Positions 11,201-22,310 of a stretch of 64,000 bases of DNA are shown one piece after another (the first letter of the stretch is position 1; each line of letters starts with the position of its first letter). Under the pieces are notes generated by a model. The model had not been told where the DNA came from. It made no database searches and saw only the letters and a program-made list of their open reading frames with translations. The position numbers and the translations under genes were made by a program. This stretch comes from Echiichthys vipera (taxonomy: Eukaryota; Chordata; Actinopteri; Perciformes; Trachinidae), in assembly GCA_963691815.1 (NCBI GenBank), contig OY829654.1, positions 2,710,444 through 2,774,443 on the forward strand, written 5' to 3'.

Positions 11201-14200
11201 ATTACATAAAATTAACGTGACGTTCAAGGCGGGCGGGGAACCCCCCTAATATAATGGTAGGGGAAACACTGTGTGTGTTATATTGTCGTGTGAGCCGATA
11301 TCCGATAATACCACAGACTCTATAAAAAACAAACCTAGCGTCTCCGTCAGGTCCGTTCTCCAACTTGATCCAGTCGTCCTCACCTACGGGAGTCTCCATC
11401 TTGTCTTTGACTCAGCCTCATTTCCTCTTACCAAAAAAGGGCATGTATGTGACGTTGTGGGGAGGGGCATACGTCCATCTGGCTGACGTTTACCTCCGAG
11501 GAGAAGTGAGGACCAGAGGCTAGCTGTCACTCAAGAGGCCACGCCCGTAATTATTCATAAACTTTAACCTCCAGTAAATTAAAAACTAGCCCCTCCCCCT
11601 CAGTGTTGTCATGGAGATCTGGTATAAACACACAGACTAGAATGTTCTTTTGTCCTTAAACAGGTTTAATGATGCTGTGTAAACGGCCTGTTTAACATGG
11701 GGCTCAATGAGAAACTGCTCTGTTATGAAACCTGCCCCTAGTGGACACTCACAGAACTGAAGCTGACGGAGCTTCCTGATTGGATCATACAGGAAGTCGC
11801 TGCATTGGGGGCTTGGTTAAAAACGTGCCGATATTCTCGTGCATCCCTACCGTGGGCTTGTTGAACCTCTGGTCCGGACCGGGTCAGGTCTGCAGCATCA
11901 GTGACCTCAGTACGTGGTTCATGGTTCTCCTCTCAGATCGGGATCATCCTGCAGGGGACGTGATCCAGGTCCACGTTTTTCAAAGATTAAACATCTGTTC
12001 CTGTTTTTTTTGTCAGTGACTTTTCCAGGATGAGCATCGAGCACCAATAACAGATCAGAATCCATGTCGGCATGTTCTTTATAAAACAATGAGGTCTACA
12101 GTAAGACAATCAGGTTTACTCCGCTGGAAACTTCAACAAGAAGGAGTCATGGCGGAGAGGAAGATGAATCCAAAGCGTGGCGTTATAATCACATCAGCTC
12201 CACACACGCTGGGCAGATTTATTTCTTATAAAAACCTGAAAAAACAAAAGAAAAGGCTGGACATATAATGTATTCATAATAAAACAGTTGTGATGCTGAA
12301 AACCTGTGGTGGCTCAACCGGTCCAGGTCGTCAGCCCAAACTCCGCCGCAACCCCAGTCCTTTATCCAATCGATAAAGACTTGATACCAGGATTGTGGTT
12401 TGTCACCTTGGGATGATTTTACGCCAGAATTACAGGATGTGATGAATAATTTGCACGAAAATGCAAAATGTTTGCTTACTACGTACGTAAACAAAAACGT
12501 AGTCTAGGACTTTTATTGTGAAACGTAAGAAGGAAGGAGTTGATCGGGTATGAACTGCTTTTGTCGAGGTTGAAAGGAGTGGTTTGCCATCTTGAATCGG
12601 ACTGCTGACCGGCGTGTTGTTGTTTCGTAAAGCTCATTTCACTGAAGCCTCCGCTCTTCTCCGATAAGACCACAGAAATGATCCGGTTTTCGAAAAAAAC
12701 ACACCTCTTCATGCACCGAGACCTTGTTTGTTTTGCAAAAATCCAGCGCAGCCGTTTCATCCTGTCCACCCCTCCTCCCCCTCGTGCATGTTGCAATATC
12801 ACAGGAATACGCCTCAAGCTAAGCATACGCTAGCAGTTGCTATCTTAGAGTAAGTTAGCCAGCCTACCTCCATGTAGCGTGTACTCAACGATGAGAGAAG
12901 AGATGTGCGCATTCACAGGAATCTGGTGCACGTGCACTGACGAGCACTCGATGGGAGGGAGTGGAGTGGCTCCGTGGTCGAGGGGGAGGGGCGTGAGAGT
13001 TGGAAATATTCAAAATTTAAATGAGTCAACTCGATCTGCCAGACTTGCCGACTGCAGCTTTAATTGTACGGATTGTCGGATTTGGAGATTGGACACAACT
13101 CCCTGATTTTGGCACTGAAAAGGAGGAGTGACCGACAAGTAAACAAGACTGCAGCTGTGACCTTGTGATGTCATCAGTGGTGTTATGTAAACAGGCATGA
13201 TGTAATCTGTTTTCCACAGAGAGGAGGGTGAGGAGGGGCCAGCCGACCCTCAGCCCCCCTCCAAAGAGAGAGAGAGGTCCCACAGTAAGACCAAGAAGGC
13301 TCGCAGGGAGCGTCGCCATGCCGAGCGCGAAGAGGAGACCACGGCCTCTGTGTCGCAGACGGGGGCGGAGCCACAGTCCCAGGTAAAGACAGGTGTTGCA
13401 ACAACAGGAGTCAAAGATCAAAATAGGTGGAGTCCAGGAAGGACTGGGTTTCATCACCTACCAAACATTAATAACCAATATCACAAACATGTTCACGATG
13501 AGAATCTGGTTTCATGTCACTTCCTTCCTGCAGGCGTCGGAGCCGGTGGCGGGACCCTCAGAGGCAGGGGCAGAGTCAGCAGCTGGCAGCGAGTCCGCGG
13601 GTTCTCCCAGACAGCGGCGCTCTGTCATCCGGGACCGCGGGCCGTTATACGACGACCCATCGCTGCCTGAAGGCTGGACTCGCAAACTCAAACAGAGGAA
13701 GTCCGGACGCTCAGCGGGGAAGTTTGATGTCTACCTGATCAAGTAAGTAAACCTGCCCCTGACCACGTGTTGGTTTCCATGATGAGATGAGTGATTGCAC
13801 TGTATTTGAGTGCTGTGTTGTTGTTTCTGTCAGCTCGGAGGGAAAAGCGTTTCGTTCCAAGGTGGAACTTATCGCCTACTTCCAGAAGGTCGGCGATACG
13901 ACCACCGACCCCAACGATTTTGATTTTACTGTCACCGGACGTGGAAGCCCCTCCCGCCGCGAGAAGCGTCCCCCCAAGAAGCCCAAGGTGGTGAAACCAT
14001 CGGGGCGAGGCCGGGGGCGTCCCAAAGGTGCTCAGGCGCTTACATGAAAAGTTAAACTGCAGTTATTTCATTGAACTCAGCGCGCAGTTCGTGAGTGTTT
14101 CTTGTTTTTGTGTTTGTGCAGGCAGTGGGAAGATGCGGCAGGCTACAGAGGGCGTGGCCATGAAACGCGTGGTTGAGAAAACTCCGGGCAAACTGCTGGT

Positions 14201-17200
14201 CAAGATGCCCTTTGGCAAGGCAGAGTCCTCCACTGGCACCACTTCCACTGCCTCAAAGGTACGATCAGTCTGTCATGAAGTTGGTCACCCATATCCATAT
14301 ATTTTTAGGGGATATAGAGGATCGCAGCAGTACACTAAGCAGCCTGAATATACTTTTTCTTCCAACCTTTGCTGTTGGGGCGAGCAGAGGCCTCTTGCTG
14401 GTATCCGCCTTTTCCTTCTCCATGGTAACAGACGCTCCGGTAGCTGAGCTGCTAAGCTAATCATTAGCCGCTCAGAGTTTACAGAGAAAGATGTCCTATT
14501 CACATCGTGTAGATCGGACTAAAGGACTATAATCGCTGTATCAACAATGTTAATAATAATTACCAATGTTCCAAATCGTATGCCGTAGCTATAAAGCGAT
14601 CATCTAATCTGTGAATCCCCGCCCTGCTGTGGTAGAGGGGCAGTCCTGACCAAAAATTGGTCCCAGTGGAGCTTCGCATTTACCCAGAACAAAGCAACGA
14701 TGCCCCGCTGATGCAGAGCGTAGCTCCGACCTAAGACCAAGATCAGGCTGCCGTCTTGTGGGCTGTCGACCTACAAGGACAGGTGTATGGGTCTTCGGTA
14801 CACATACGGGAACTGATGAAAAACTGGAAGAGGTTGTCCAAACTCAACCTGCAAAGTGTTTTATCATGGACTTTTTATAATGAACATTGAATGACCTGCT
14901 TGAGCATAAGGGGCAGAAATTACCAACTAATAACCCCCTGGTCATCGGTTCAATCAGGTGGTAGAAACGCCGTCAGATAGATACGGTAAATCCAAACTCG
15001 TAGTAAGGGTGAGCTGCGAATACCTGGCTTCCTGTCTGCAAGGTCTTCAACTTCCTCCTTCAGAAGGACTTTCATTGCAGCCCATGGAAGGGCGTGGACA
15101 TGGAGTCTGCGTGGGCCTTCTGGTGCCTGGTTGGAGTCTTTGTGAAGGCACCCCAAGAACCAGCCAGTGCACACCACAGGGGGTGCAAAGAAAAGAGGCC
15201 TTTAGGGGGTGACTATACCTCTATATACAGTATCTCATGAATCAGCCTGAGAAAGAAGAAGACTTCCTATATGCTTCAGAACGGTTCAAACAAACCACCA
15301 TCAAAGGATTCAAGAAAGAGACACGCTTGGACTTTGCCCAAGCTTGAGATAAACTTCTCATCATGAGGGGATATCATTAAGAGATTCTACCAGCAGTGTA
15401 TTCTCTGCGAGGATACTGGAGGGGTTACAGGAGTATGGCCAGTCTACATGTGGTTTGCGGAGAAGACCTATGACCTTGTCTTGTAGCCCGTGTTGTGGAC
15501 TTTGCCAAGGTTGCGCGAGTAAGTTTCTAATTTTCTTCATGAGGAGACCCTTGTGAACGCAGGTAGATGACGCGTGCATTGACAAAGCTAAAACACCTTA
15601 CATTATGCAATGCATTAGTATTCTTAAGTTTTCAAAATGCAGTAACAATATTGATGCTAATGGTACGTGTTGATGTGGTATTTCTCTGCAGGTGGTGTCT
15701 CCTGCCCTGGTGCCCAAGTCCCGTCCCGGCAGGAAGAGGAAATCAGAACAGGAACTTCCGGCCCCACCACAGACTACCCCCAAGAAACGAGGCAGGAAAC
15801 CAGCCTCAGCCTCGGCCTCAGCCTCAGCAGCCGCATCGGTTGCGACAGCATCCACCTCCACGCCGTCGACTTCTGGTGGCTCAACAGCTGGGAGCTACGC
15901 CGCAGCTGCTATTTTAGCTGCAGAGGCCAAACGGAGAGCAGCCAAGGAGTCTTCCACCAAACTTGTCGTCCAGGACACAGCCCTGCCAATCAAAAAACGC
16001 AAAACGAGAGAAACTGTGGAGGAGAGGGAGAGTGTTCAGACTCCAGCCGCTACAACAAGTGAGACTGAAAAAAGGGTCACTGTAGAGGGGGAGGCGGGTA
16101 AAGGGGAGGGAGCGCCAACCTCAGAACCCAAGCCTGCCCCCTCGGAGCAGAGCCAGTCACAATCACAGAAGCAGCCTACTGCTTCAGATGAAAGCCAACC
16201 ACATGGACACAAGGCGCATAAAGGGAGGAAGCACAAGGAGAAAACGGGAATAGCAGCAGGAGACGGAAGAAGCAGAGGAGAGGAAGAAGATGAAGATGCA
16301 GGTGATAAGGGGGGAGACAGAGGAGTTGGAGGAAGAAGTAGCAGCAGCAGCAGTAGCATTAGCCCATCAAAAAGCCACAAAAGGAAAGACCGGCCGCCTC
16401 ACAAGCACCATCATCATCACCACCATCACCACCATCATCATCATCGCCACCAACATTCCTCTGCGTCCACTTTGGATCAGTCTCCTCCAGCTTCTGGACA
16501 CCCAGCACCCTCCAGCCAGTCTAAGGCTGAAGTAAAGCCCCAGACTGTGCCTCAACTCGTCACCCAACAAACCCAGCAAGCTTCTCCCAGACCACAATCT
16601 AAGTCTGACCCTCAGTCACTGCCTGAACCTCGGCATCCTACTCCTCAACCACGGCACCATCCACTTCCCCGTTCCCAGCAGCATTCCCAGACTCAGTCTC
16701 CCAGTCAGCCTCGATACCCAGTATCCCAGCCCTCTCCTACGAGGCATGTCTTGCCCCAGCCACGGTCTCAACAACCCCCACCCCAAACCCACAGTCAGAC
16801 CCTTGCCTCCCCCCAAAAAAGCCAGTCACAGCCTGTCCACTCCCCAGCCCAGCACCATACCCAGCTCCAGACTCAGCATGCGCCCCCTCAGTCACAACCT
16901 CCTCAGTCCCCATCCATCCTGCACGTTCATCCGCCCCAAACAAGACATCCACATCCACATCCCCAGTTACCCACAGTATTCCAACCTCAAACCCAGCCCA
17001 GGCACACGTCTCAACCCCAGCCCCGGCAGTCACTGCAGCCTCAACTCCAACCCCAGGCCAGGGTCTCTGGCCAACTTCAGACTCAACTGCAGCTCAGAAC
17101 CCCAACTCAAACTCCACCTCATCCCCAGTCCAGGCCTTCAACCCAAACTCCACCTCATACCCAGTCCAGGCCGTCAGCCCAAACTCCACCTCATACCCAG

Positions 17201-18274
17201 TCCAGGCCTTCAGCCCAAACTCCACCTCATCCCCAGTCCAGGCCTTCAGCCCAAACTCCACCTCATCCCCAGTCCAGGCCTTCAGCCCAAACTCCACCTC
17301 AACCCCAGTCCAGGTCGTCAGCCCAAACTCCACCTCAACCCCAGTCCAGGCCGTCAGCCCAAACTCCGCCTCAACCCCAGTCCAGGCCGTCAGCCCAAAC
17401 TCCACCTCAACCCCAATCCAGGCCGTCAGCCCAAACTCCGCCTCAACCCCAGTCCAGGCCGTCAGCCCAAACTCCACCTCAACCCCAATCCAGGCCGTCA
17501 GCCCAAACTCCACCTCAACCCCAGTCCAGGCCGTCAGCCCAAACTCCGCCTCAACCCCAGTCCAGGCCGTCAGCCCAAACTCCGCCTCAACCCCAATACA
17601 GGACCCCAACCCCACCTCACCTGCAACCCAGGCATCAAGTGCAGCCCCAAACCCAGACAAGGCACTCATCGCAACACCAACCCCAGACTCAATACAGACC
17701 ACAACCCAGACAGTCTTTCTCTCAGCCTAGGCCGCCCCAGTCCCAATCACAACTTCACTTTCAGCGGATACAAACACAGCCACGCCCCCAGCCCCAGCCC
17801 CAGCTCAGCCGGCCCCATGCGCAGCACCTGTCATCCCACCGACCCTCTCCCAGCCAAACCAGGACCAACCTGGCCCCTGCTCAGCAGAACCAGAATGAAC
17901 AGCCACAAGATCTGAGCACCACGCGGCCCGGCCGAGGGAGCCTGCAGCCGAGCCGAGAGGTCAGTGTGGAAGGTGTGAGGGCGGAGGGCAGAGGGGAGCC
18001 CGCTGTGGCATCAGAAAGCAGAGAGGTTTTCGGAGGAGAAAGAGGGTCAAACAGCACCTCGAGGCCTCCCAGCTCCACGCCTTCTGGACCTCAAGGAGTA
18101 GCTGGGGTCGGTCTTGTTCCTGGGGCAGACGGCAGGGCTAGGCTCCGGGCAGAGCCAGAGGCAGCAGGTGAGGGCAGGGAGCTCAGAGACATCGTCCCCC
18201 AGTCTGCAGTCCCCTGTCCCAGCCGAGAGGAAACCGTAGAGTCACGGACTGCCGTCAGCGAAAGAGTCAGCTGA
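7575..18274 (+). CDS. mecp2: Methyl-CpG-binding protein 2 (MeCP2), six coding exons, 1105 aa, e1-type start
   Basis: This nuclear chromatin protein binds methylated CpG and recruits the NCoR/SMRT corepressor. Exons are 7575-7606, 13220-13382, 13534-13742, 13834-14027, 14122-14258 and 15692-18274; all junctions are in phase and total 1106 codons with stop. Exon 1 gives MAAVESGEER, the counterpart of the human MECP2-e1 start. The methyl-binding domain is at about residues 92-165 (DRGPLYDDPSLPEGW, GRSAGKFDVYLI, KAFRSKVELIAYF, DFDFTVTGRGSP). The AT-hook GRGRGRPKG is at about 192-200, the PGRKRK basic motif at about 257, and the NCoR-interaction motif PIKKRKTRET at 344-353. A His-rich run is at about 484-500. 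The C-terminus keeps PQDLS (about 983) and ends in SERVS as in human. Human MeCP2-e1 is 498 aa; the extra length is a Pro/Gln/Ser/His-rich segment including a 12-residue repeat. The gene has more coding introns than the mammalian gene. Identity is certain; exact exon 1 usage is inferred. Confidence 0.96.
7868..8300. repeat. Facing (GT)n and (CA)n microsatellites in mecp2 intron 1
   Basis: (GT)n with GA interruptions runs from 7868 to about 7980, and (CA)n with variants from about 8055 to 8292. They are inverted relative to each other, about 80 bases apart. A duplicated ~55-base block containing CTGAAGCTTCATCATCACAC occurs at about 8167 and 8222. The long open frames here are repeat artefacts. 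Just downstream, 8300-8365 (GGGGTTCCTAACCTGAGG) may be a fragment of a hAT-like MITE. Confidence 0.9.
8765..9156 (-). mobile_element. RTE-type LINE 3' fragment, minus strand, in mecp2 intron 1
   Basis: The reverse complement matches the 3' end of the LINE at 35486-38487, including the terminal segment ending in CGGATAAGCGG. It is heavily 5'-truncated. It is in opposite orientation to the fragment at 9800-10352, so the two form a large inverted repeat within one intron. Confidence 0.92.
9157..9799. other. mecp2 intron 1 spacer between the two LINE fragments
   Basis: Unremarkable AT-leaning intronic sequence. It would form the loop between the inverted LINE fragments on either side. No exon was recognised. 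Confidence 0.4.
9800..10352 (+). mobile_element. RTE-type LINE 3' fragment, plus strand, in mecp2 intron 1
   Basis: Matches the end of the reverse-transcriptase region and the 3' tail of the element at 35486-38487 (compare 37851-38432). An internal deletion of about 30 bases removes the segment before CTCTGGATCTACCG. The extreme 3' end is missing. Confidence 0.92.
10353..11388. other. mecp2 intron 1, no feature seen
   Basis: AT-rich intronic DNA with no recognisable exon or repeat boundary. Short open frames here show no coding character. Confidence 0.4.
11389..11818 (+). repeat. Interspersed repeat family B, copy 1
   Basis: This copy matches the reverse complements of 22012-22310 and 28653-29165. 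Shared blocks include AAAAAAGGGCATGTATGTGACGT, GCTAGCTGTCACTCAAGAGG, the GGCCGTTTACACAGC segment, a CCCCTAGTGGACACTC block, and an end with GAGCTTCCTGATTGGATCA and AGGAAGTCGCTG. It is the most complete copy: the 22-kb copy lacks the part equivalent to about 11610-11775. No open frame or tRNA box is visible, so it is probably a non-autonomous element of undetermined class. Confidence 0.75.
11819..13219. other. mecp2 intron 1, 3' part
   Basis: No coding exon is seen before exon 2. A solo remnant of the MITE family A terminus (GGATGATTTTACGCC) is at about 12411-12425. The region 12840-13060 looks like old repeat DNA, but its boundaries could not be set. Confidence 0.4.
14259..15691. other. mecp2 intron 5, with a decayed LINE relic
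   Basis: This 1.4-kb intron separates the AT-hook exon from the large last exon. At about 15405-15480 the sequence resembles the RTE LINE at about 37345-37425 (the segment GGATACTGGAGG through CTACATGTG to TATGACC), which suggests an old plus-strand fragment. The rest looks like degenerate interspersed DNA without a usable open frame. Confidence 0.45.
17090..17605 (+). repeat. mecp2: 36-bp coding tandem repeat in mecp2 exon 6
   Basis: About 14 in-frame copies of a 36-base unit encode the 12-residue unit RPSAQTPPQPQS at about residues 712-883. Early units read HPQ or HTQ instead of QPQ; later units are almost uniform. Third-base variants such as CCA/CCG and CAG/CAA mark individual units. The phase is kept throughout, so the array adds about 170 residues without breaking the frame. 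The complementary strand is also open here (17094-17702), which is a composition effect. Confidence 0.95.
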
Positions 18275-21199
18275 TTGGTCGGGCTGACGAACCGGCTGAC
18301 TGATCGATAGACTGACGGACTGAGTCAGTACCAGGTGGGAGAGGAGTGTGACCGGGCTGTTCATGGAGATTTAATGTACACTGTTTTCCGATGGAAGGAT
18401 AACGTCGCACAGCGCTGATGGGACCGCCGCAGCTTCTTCTGCGCCTGATTCCGTCTGGAGACCCGTAAAGTTCTGGATTTGAGAACCAACATGGCACTGA
18501 GGGGCAGGCGGAGAGGAAACGGGAGAGTGACTTTTTCTAGGAAAAACAAACAACGAGGAAAAACCGATAAAAAAGTGTGTGTGTATATATAATCAAAAGG
18601 CAGCTGTTGTGTCCCGCTAGTCTCCGAGGGGAGGGGGGGGGAGTAGTTTGGAACTAAAAACCAACGCTTAACGACACATTACTCTGAACGAAACGTTGCT
18701 TCCGGAATATAACCTGTTTTCTTTTGTTTTTTTTATTTCGTATTTTGATAGTTTCTTGTTTTGTCTCTGTTAAACAGCTTTAAACTCTGATATTATTGAC
18801 TGACGGTCCCTTACTCATCGCCGTGCTGCTGACTGACAGTCCCTTATTTAAAGTCCTGCTCTCTCGCTCAGACTCCTCCCATCGACTGACGGTCCCTCAC
18901 TGAAACTAGTCCTTGACTGAAAGCCTCAGAGGTGATGTGGGGCGGCGGTTTGCACCTTAAACTGGTTTCTTAGAAATCTCACCGTTTATTTTCAGCTCCA
19001 TTTTCCATTAAACCCACAATAAACGAACAGGGGCTCTGTAATGCTTTCCATCCACTTCCAGACCGGCCCCTACAGGTAGCGAATCTAATGTCTGAGTATT
19101 TATGTTCACGACTCCGCATAGAAACCCATCTTCAGTATCGTTTGGAATATCTGGACAGCTCGAGGAGTTCTTGACGGCTCCTGTCAGACGCTCGTGTCTG
19201 TTTCATGCTTCTTCTGGTCGGCACGGTGCGGACGACGGGTACGATCCCCCACGAATGTCTGGACGTCTATACTGATTGCGGTCAGAGTGGCTCCGATAAC
19301 GGACCTCTCATAGTGTTTTTCGACCGACAGGGAACAGGTTCTTGAACCGGTGGCGTTTAGAATAATTTGAACCTCGTTGCGGTCGCGCGAACGAGCCTGC
19401 GTTTCAGTCAGTTTTGTGGGAACCTCTGTAATCAAGGATGAGGGTGCGTTCAGTGAATGTGTTGTGCGCAGTGAGCGTGACGTGTGTTAGCGGGGGGCGT
19501 AAATGACCACCATAATGTGGCGTGCTCCTTATTTAGTTCCATATGAAAGTTGTTATTTTGAATGTTGGTGATTTCCTCTCATCACATCGTTGTTGTTTAC
19601 TTCAGAGGATTATGAGACAACGACTGAGGTTCGCTGCGTGCAGACGGAAAACTAGTTCTCCACTTCAACCCCCGACAGAAGAAGCGCAGATAGCTTCACT
19701 TCTTCCGTTCTTACCTTTCAAAATAAAAGCTCGAGACACATGACGTAGTTAACTGTTTACCAGAGTCCAGTTTCCCAGTTGCGTTCTCACTTTTTATTCC
19801 GCGTTTAGTCGAGCGTCTTTGCGGGTAAATCTGCGTGCATACGGTGACGCAAAACCGTGTAAATTGGATGTAGTGTGCACGTCAGGTGTGTAGGTGGAGC
19901 TGTGCAGCACTGCCACACAACAGCACCCAGAGTTGGTGCAGGCGTAGAAACGTCCTTCTCTCGCTTAGAGCGGAGAAGCAGGACGCCGTACAGTGTGACA
20001 GGGATCTGCAGCACGGTCTGCAGCCTCCCACCGCCGCCTCGGCTCCACCCAGGACACTTGAACGTCCCACTGATGGAAACAGTCCCACATGTTTGTTGTT
20101 GTTTACATCAACTCTGCACACGGATGTTACGGAAACACGTAGAAGCCGATCAGAGCTCACTTTAGTGTTTTAACCTTTACACGCAAACACAACGCTGGAG
20201 CCTTTTCAGCACTTAGGCTCTGGAGGGGGGTTTACCTTTGTTGCGTTTTTAAACCCCAAAAACACACACACTTTACCGCTCAGACAGGGACAAAGTTTTC
20301 AGCTGCGGTCGCTGTCGTGTAAACGGCCTCAGCCCGTCATTACAACAAGGTCTGTGCGACTCAATGTTTGCGCGGCTCGACACTCAGACCCTCCGCGCAC
20401 AGTCGCCCGGTCCGCGATTGTGCATCATCGCCGTCCAGACAGCACCCGACCGGGAGAAGCATGAAACGCGTAGAGTTGGTTGTTTGATAAGAGAACCTCG
20501 AGCGCTCCTCGTGAGTCTTTCAGGTACTTCGGACGCAGCGTGTTGTTCTTCCATGTTAGAGATTCTTCCGTACTGGTCGTCATTGAATCTCTTTGTTTTG
20601 GTCGAGTTTTTGTTTCCAAAGGAAGCGCTTTGAATATCAAACCAAACCCACTCCTACAGTAGCTTTACTTTAGTTCCTAGTCTTAATGAAAGAGTGGGAA
20701 ACGGACTCGTTTTGTTGTTTTATTGTCTTCGTGTTGAATGTCTGGAACAGTTTGCACTCCTCCAGTTTGTACAATCAACTGCCTGCATGTCGCTCAGAGA
20801 CCCCGCAGGCCTTCAACCCGGAGCCGCGCGTACGCAGAGGTCGACCTCGCCGGGGGGGGGTTTTACTGTCGGCCGTGTCGGACATGACGTCAGGGGAGAC
20901 GTGCGGAAGTAAAACCCCCGAACGAGGTCTGGTTCAGCTTCATGTGGAGTCACAACGGGAAACTATTCAGTGAGCGGGAACCCAACCGACGTCCGTGAGT
21001 CCAGATCTGAGAGCAGGAAGGAGGAGTCTGATGACCGATGAGACTTCCTGTCAGGACTCTCGTTCCTGATGAAAACACGGAAGGAGCAGGAAAAGAAACA
21101 AGTCATTCGGGTTCAACGCAACGGATTCTGTTGCACTTTTTGACGAAGTCCTCGTGGAACATTGCTCCTGACGTGAATTAGCGCTTTAAAAAAAGTCTG
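18275..21199 (+). other. mecp2: mecp2 3'UTR and downstream DNA
   Basis: Non-repetitive sequence follows the mecp2 stop. AATAAA signals at 19018-19023 and 19722-19727 are candidate polyadenylation signals for a 3'UTR of about 0.75 or 1.45 kb. Motifs of the form GACTGACGGTCCCT recur at about 18800-18900. From 19740 to 21199 no exon was recognised. Confidence 0.45.
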
Positions 21200-21599
21200 A
21201 TCCCAGTGTAAAATCATCCTAATGGTCTTTTTCCGCACTTACATTCATCAAATAAGCCGTCAAGATTGTTTTTTTTAGTGTAACTATTAACGGTGAAATC
21301 CAGGAGCTTCGCTAACAGCCGGACGTGGCTAACAGTGATTAGCTCGGGGCAGCACGGTGAAGGCATTCAAAGGTCTTTTTTAACCACTAATGCTGCTGAA
21401 AATAACAGCAAACCTCTGCAGCAGCATGAGAAGAGTCCCTACACACACAACAAAGCACCAATGGGCTCCTTCCACTGTAATGGACTTTACTATGAGAGGA
21501 GCTGGTACAGGGGCCAGTAGGTAAGTTATTGGTGCTTCATCTGTTGTATGTAAGTGGCGAAAAAGACCATTGGATGATTTTTTACGCCGGAATTTCACT
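21200..21599 (+). mobile_element. MITE family A, copy 2
   Basis: A ~400-base element with terminal inverted repeats. The left end (GTGTAAAATCATCC at about 21207) and the reverse complement of the right end (GGATGATTTTTTACGCC, about 21571-21587) match over about 40 bases. The inner core (about 21318-21530) is almost identical to the cores of the copies at 1-409 and 60565-61175. The core contains a 75-codon open frame ending at TAG in the context CAGTAGGTAAGT. No transposase is encoded. Confidence 0.8.
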
Positions 21600-22011
21600 T
21601 CTGTGCAAAAGCACGGTCATCTTGGATTGGTCTCCGTGCCTCCGTCCATAGCTTTGGACGTGTCCTGGATGTTTTATCAAAGATGGCGCCCATGAAGCGA
21701 AAGATGTTTTCGAGCCTTCAACTGTTGGATGAACAATTTATTTATACACAAGAACACAAACAATTCGGAAGTGTTTGTTTTCCGACAGCCACTTGACTTT
21801 AGTTTGTTTCCTTTTCTCACTTCCTGTTTCTCGTTTCGTGCAACTCAACAGCCAATCAGAGTCATTTCTCTCAGCGACGATTCAACCAACAGAGCAGGAA
21901 ACGACACCGTCTGTGCGTTCATGTGAAGCTCTGTGATTGGCTGTTTGCTGGTGAGCTGCACCCTGGGAGTCGTAGTTGACTTCTCTCCTTAAGTGTTTCT
22001 GTCCACGGGCT
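21600..22011. other. Intergenic spacer
   Basis: No gene or repeat boundary recognised. Confidence 0.35.
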
Positions 22012-22310
22012 TCTTGTAGCCAAGCCCCGCCCACAGCGACTTCCTGTTTCCTGGTTGATCCAATCAGGAAGCTCCAAAAGGGGGAGGGGCTAGTTTTTAT
22101 TTGATTGGAGGTTAAAGTGTATGAATAATTAGGGGCGTGGCCTCTTGAGTGACAGCTAGCCTCTGGCCATTTCTCCTCGGAGGTAAACGTCAGCCAGATG
22201 GACGTACGCCCCTCCCCCCAACGTCACATACATGCCCTTTTTTGGTCAGAGGAAATGAGGCGGAGTCAAAGTCTGACAAGATGGCGACTCCGTATCACAG
22301 TCTATGGTTG
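22012..22310 (-). repeat. Interspersed repeat family B, copy 2
   Basis: The reverse complement matches 11389-11818, from the AAGATGGCGACTCC end through AAAAAAGGGCATGTATGTGACGT to the CTTCCTGATTGGATCAACC end. Relative to copy 1 it lacks an internal segment of about 165 bases. Confidence 0.75.

Noticed and set aside
17094..17702. 202-codon minus-strand open frame opposite mecp2 exon 6
   Set aside because: Antisense of the 36-bp coding repeat; its open state follows from base composition.
16746..17915. 389-codon plus-strand frame overlapping mecp2 exon 6
   Set aside because: Shifted reading of the same proline/glutamine-rich repeat; the mecp2 frame carries the conserved motifs on both sides.
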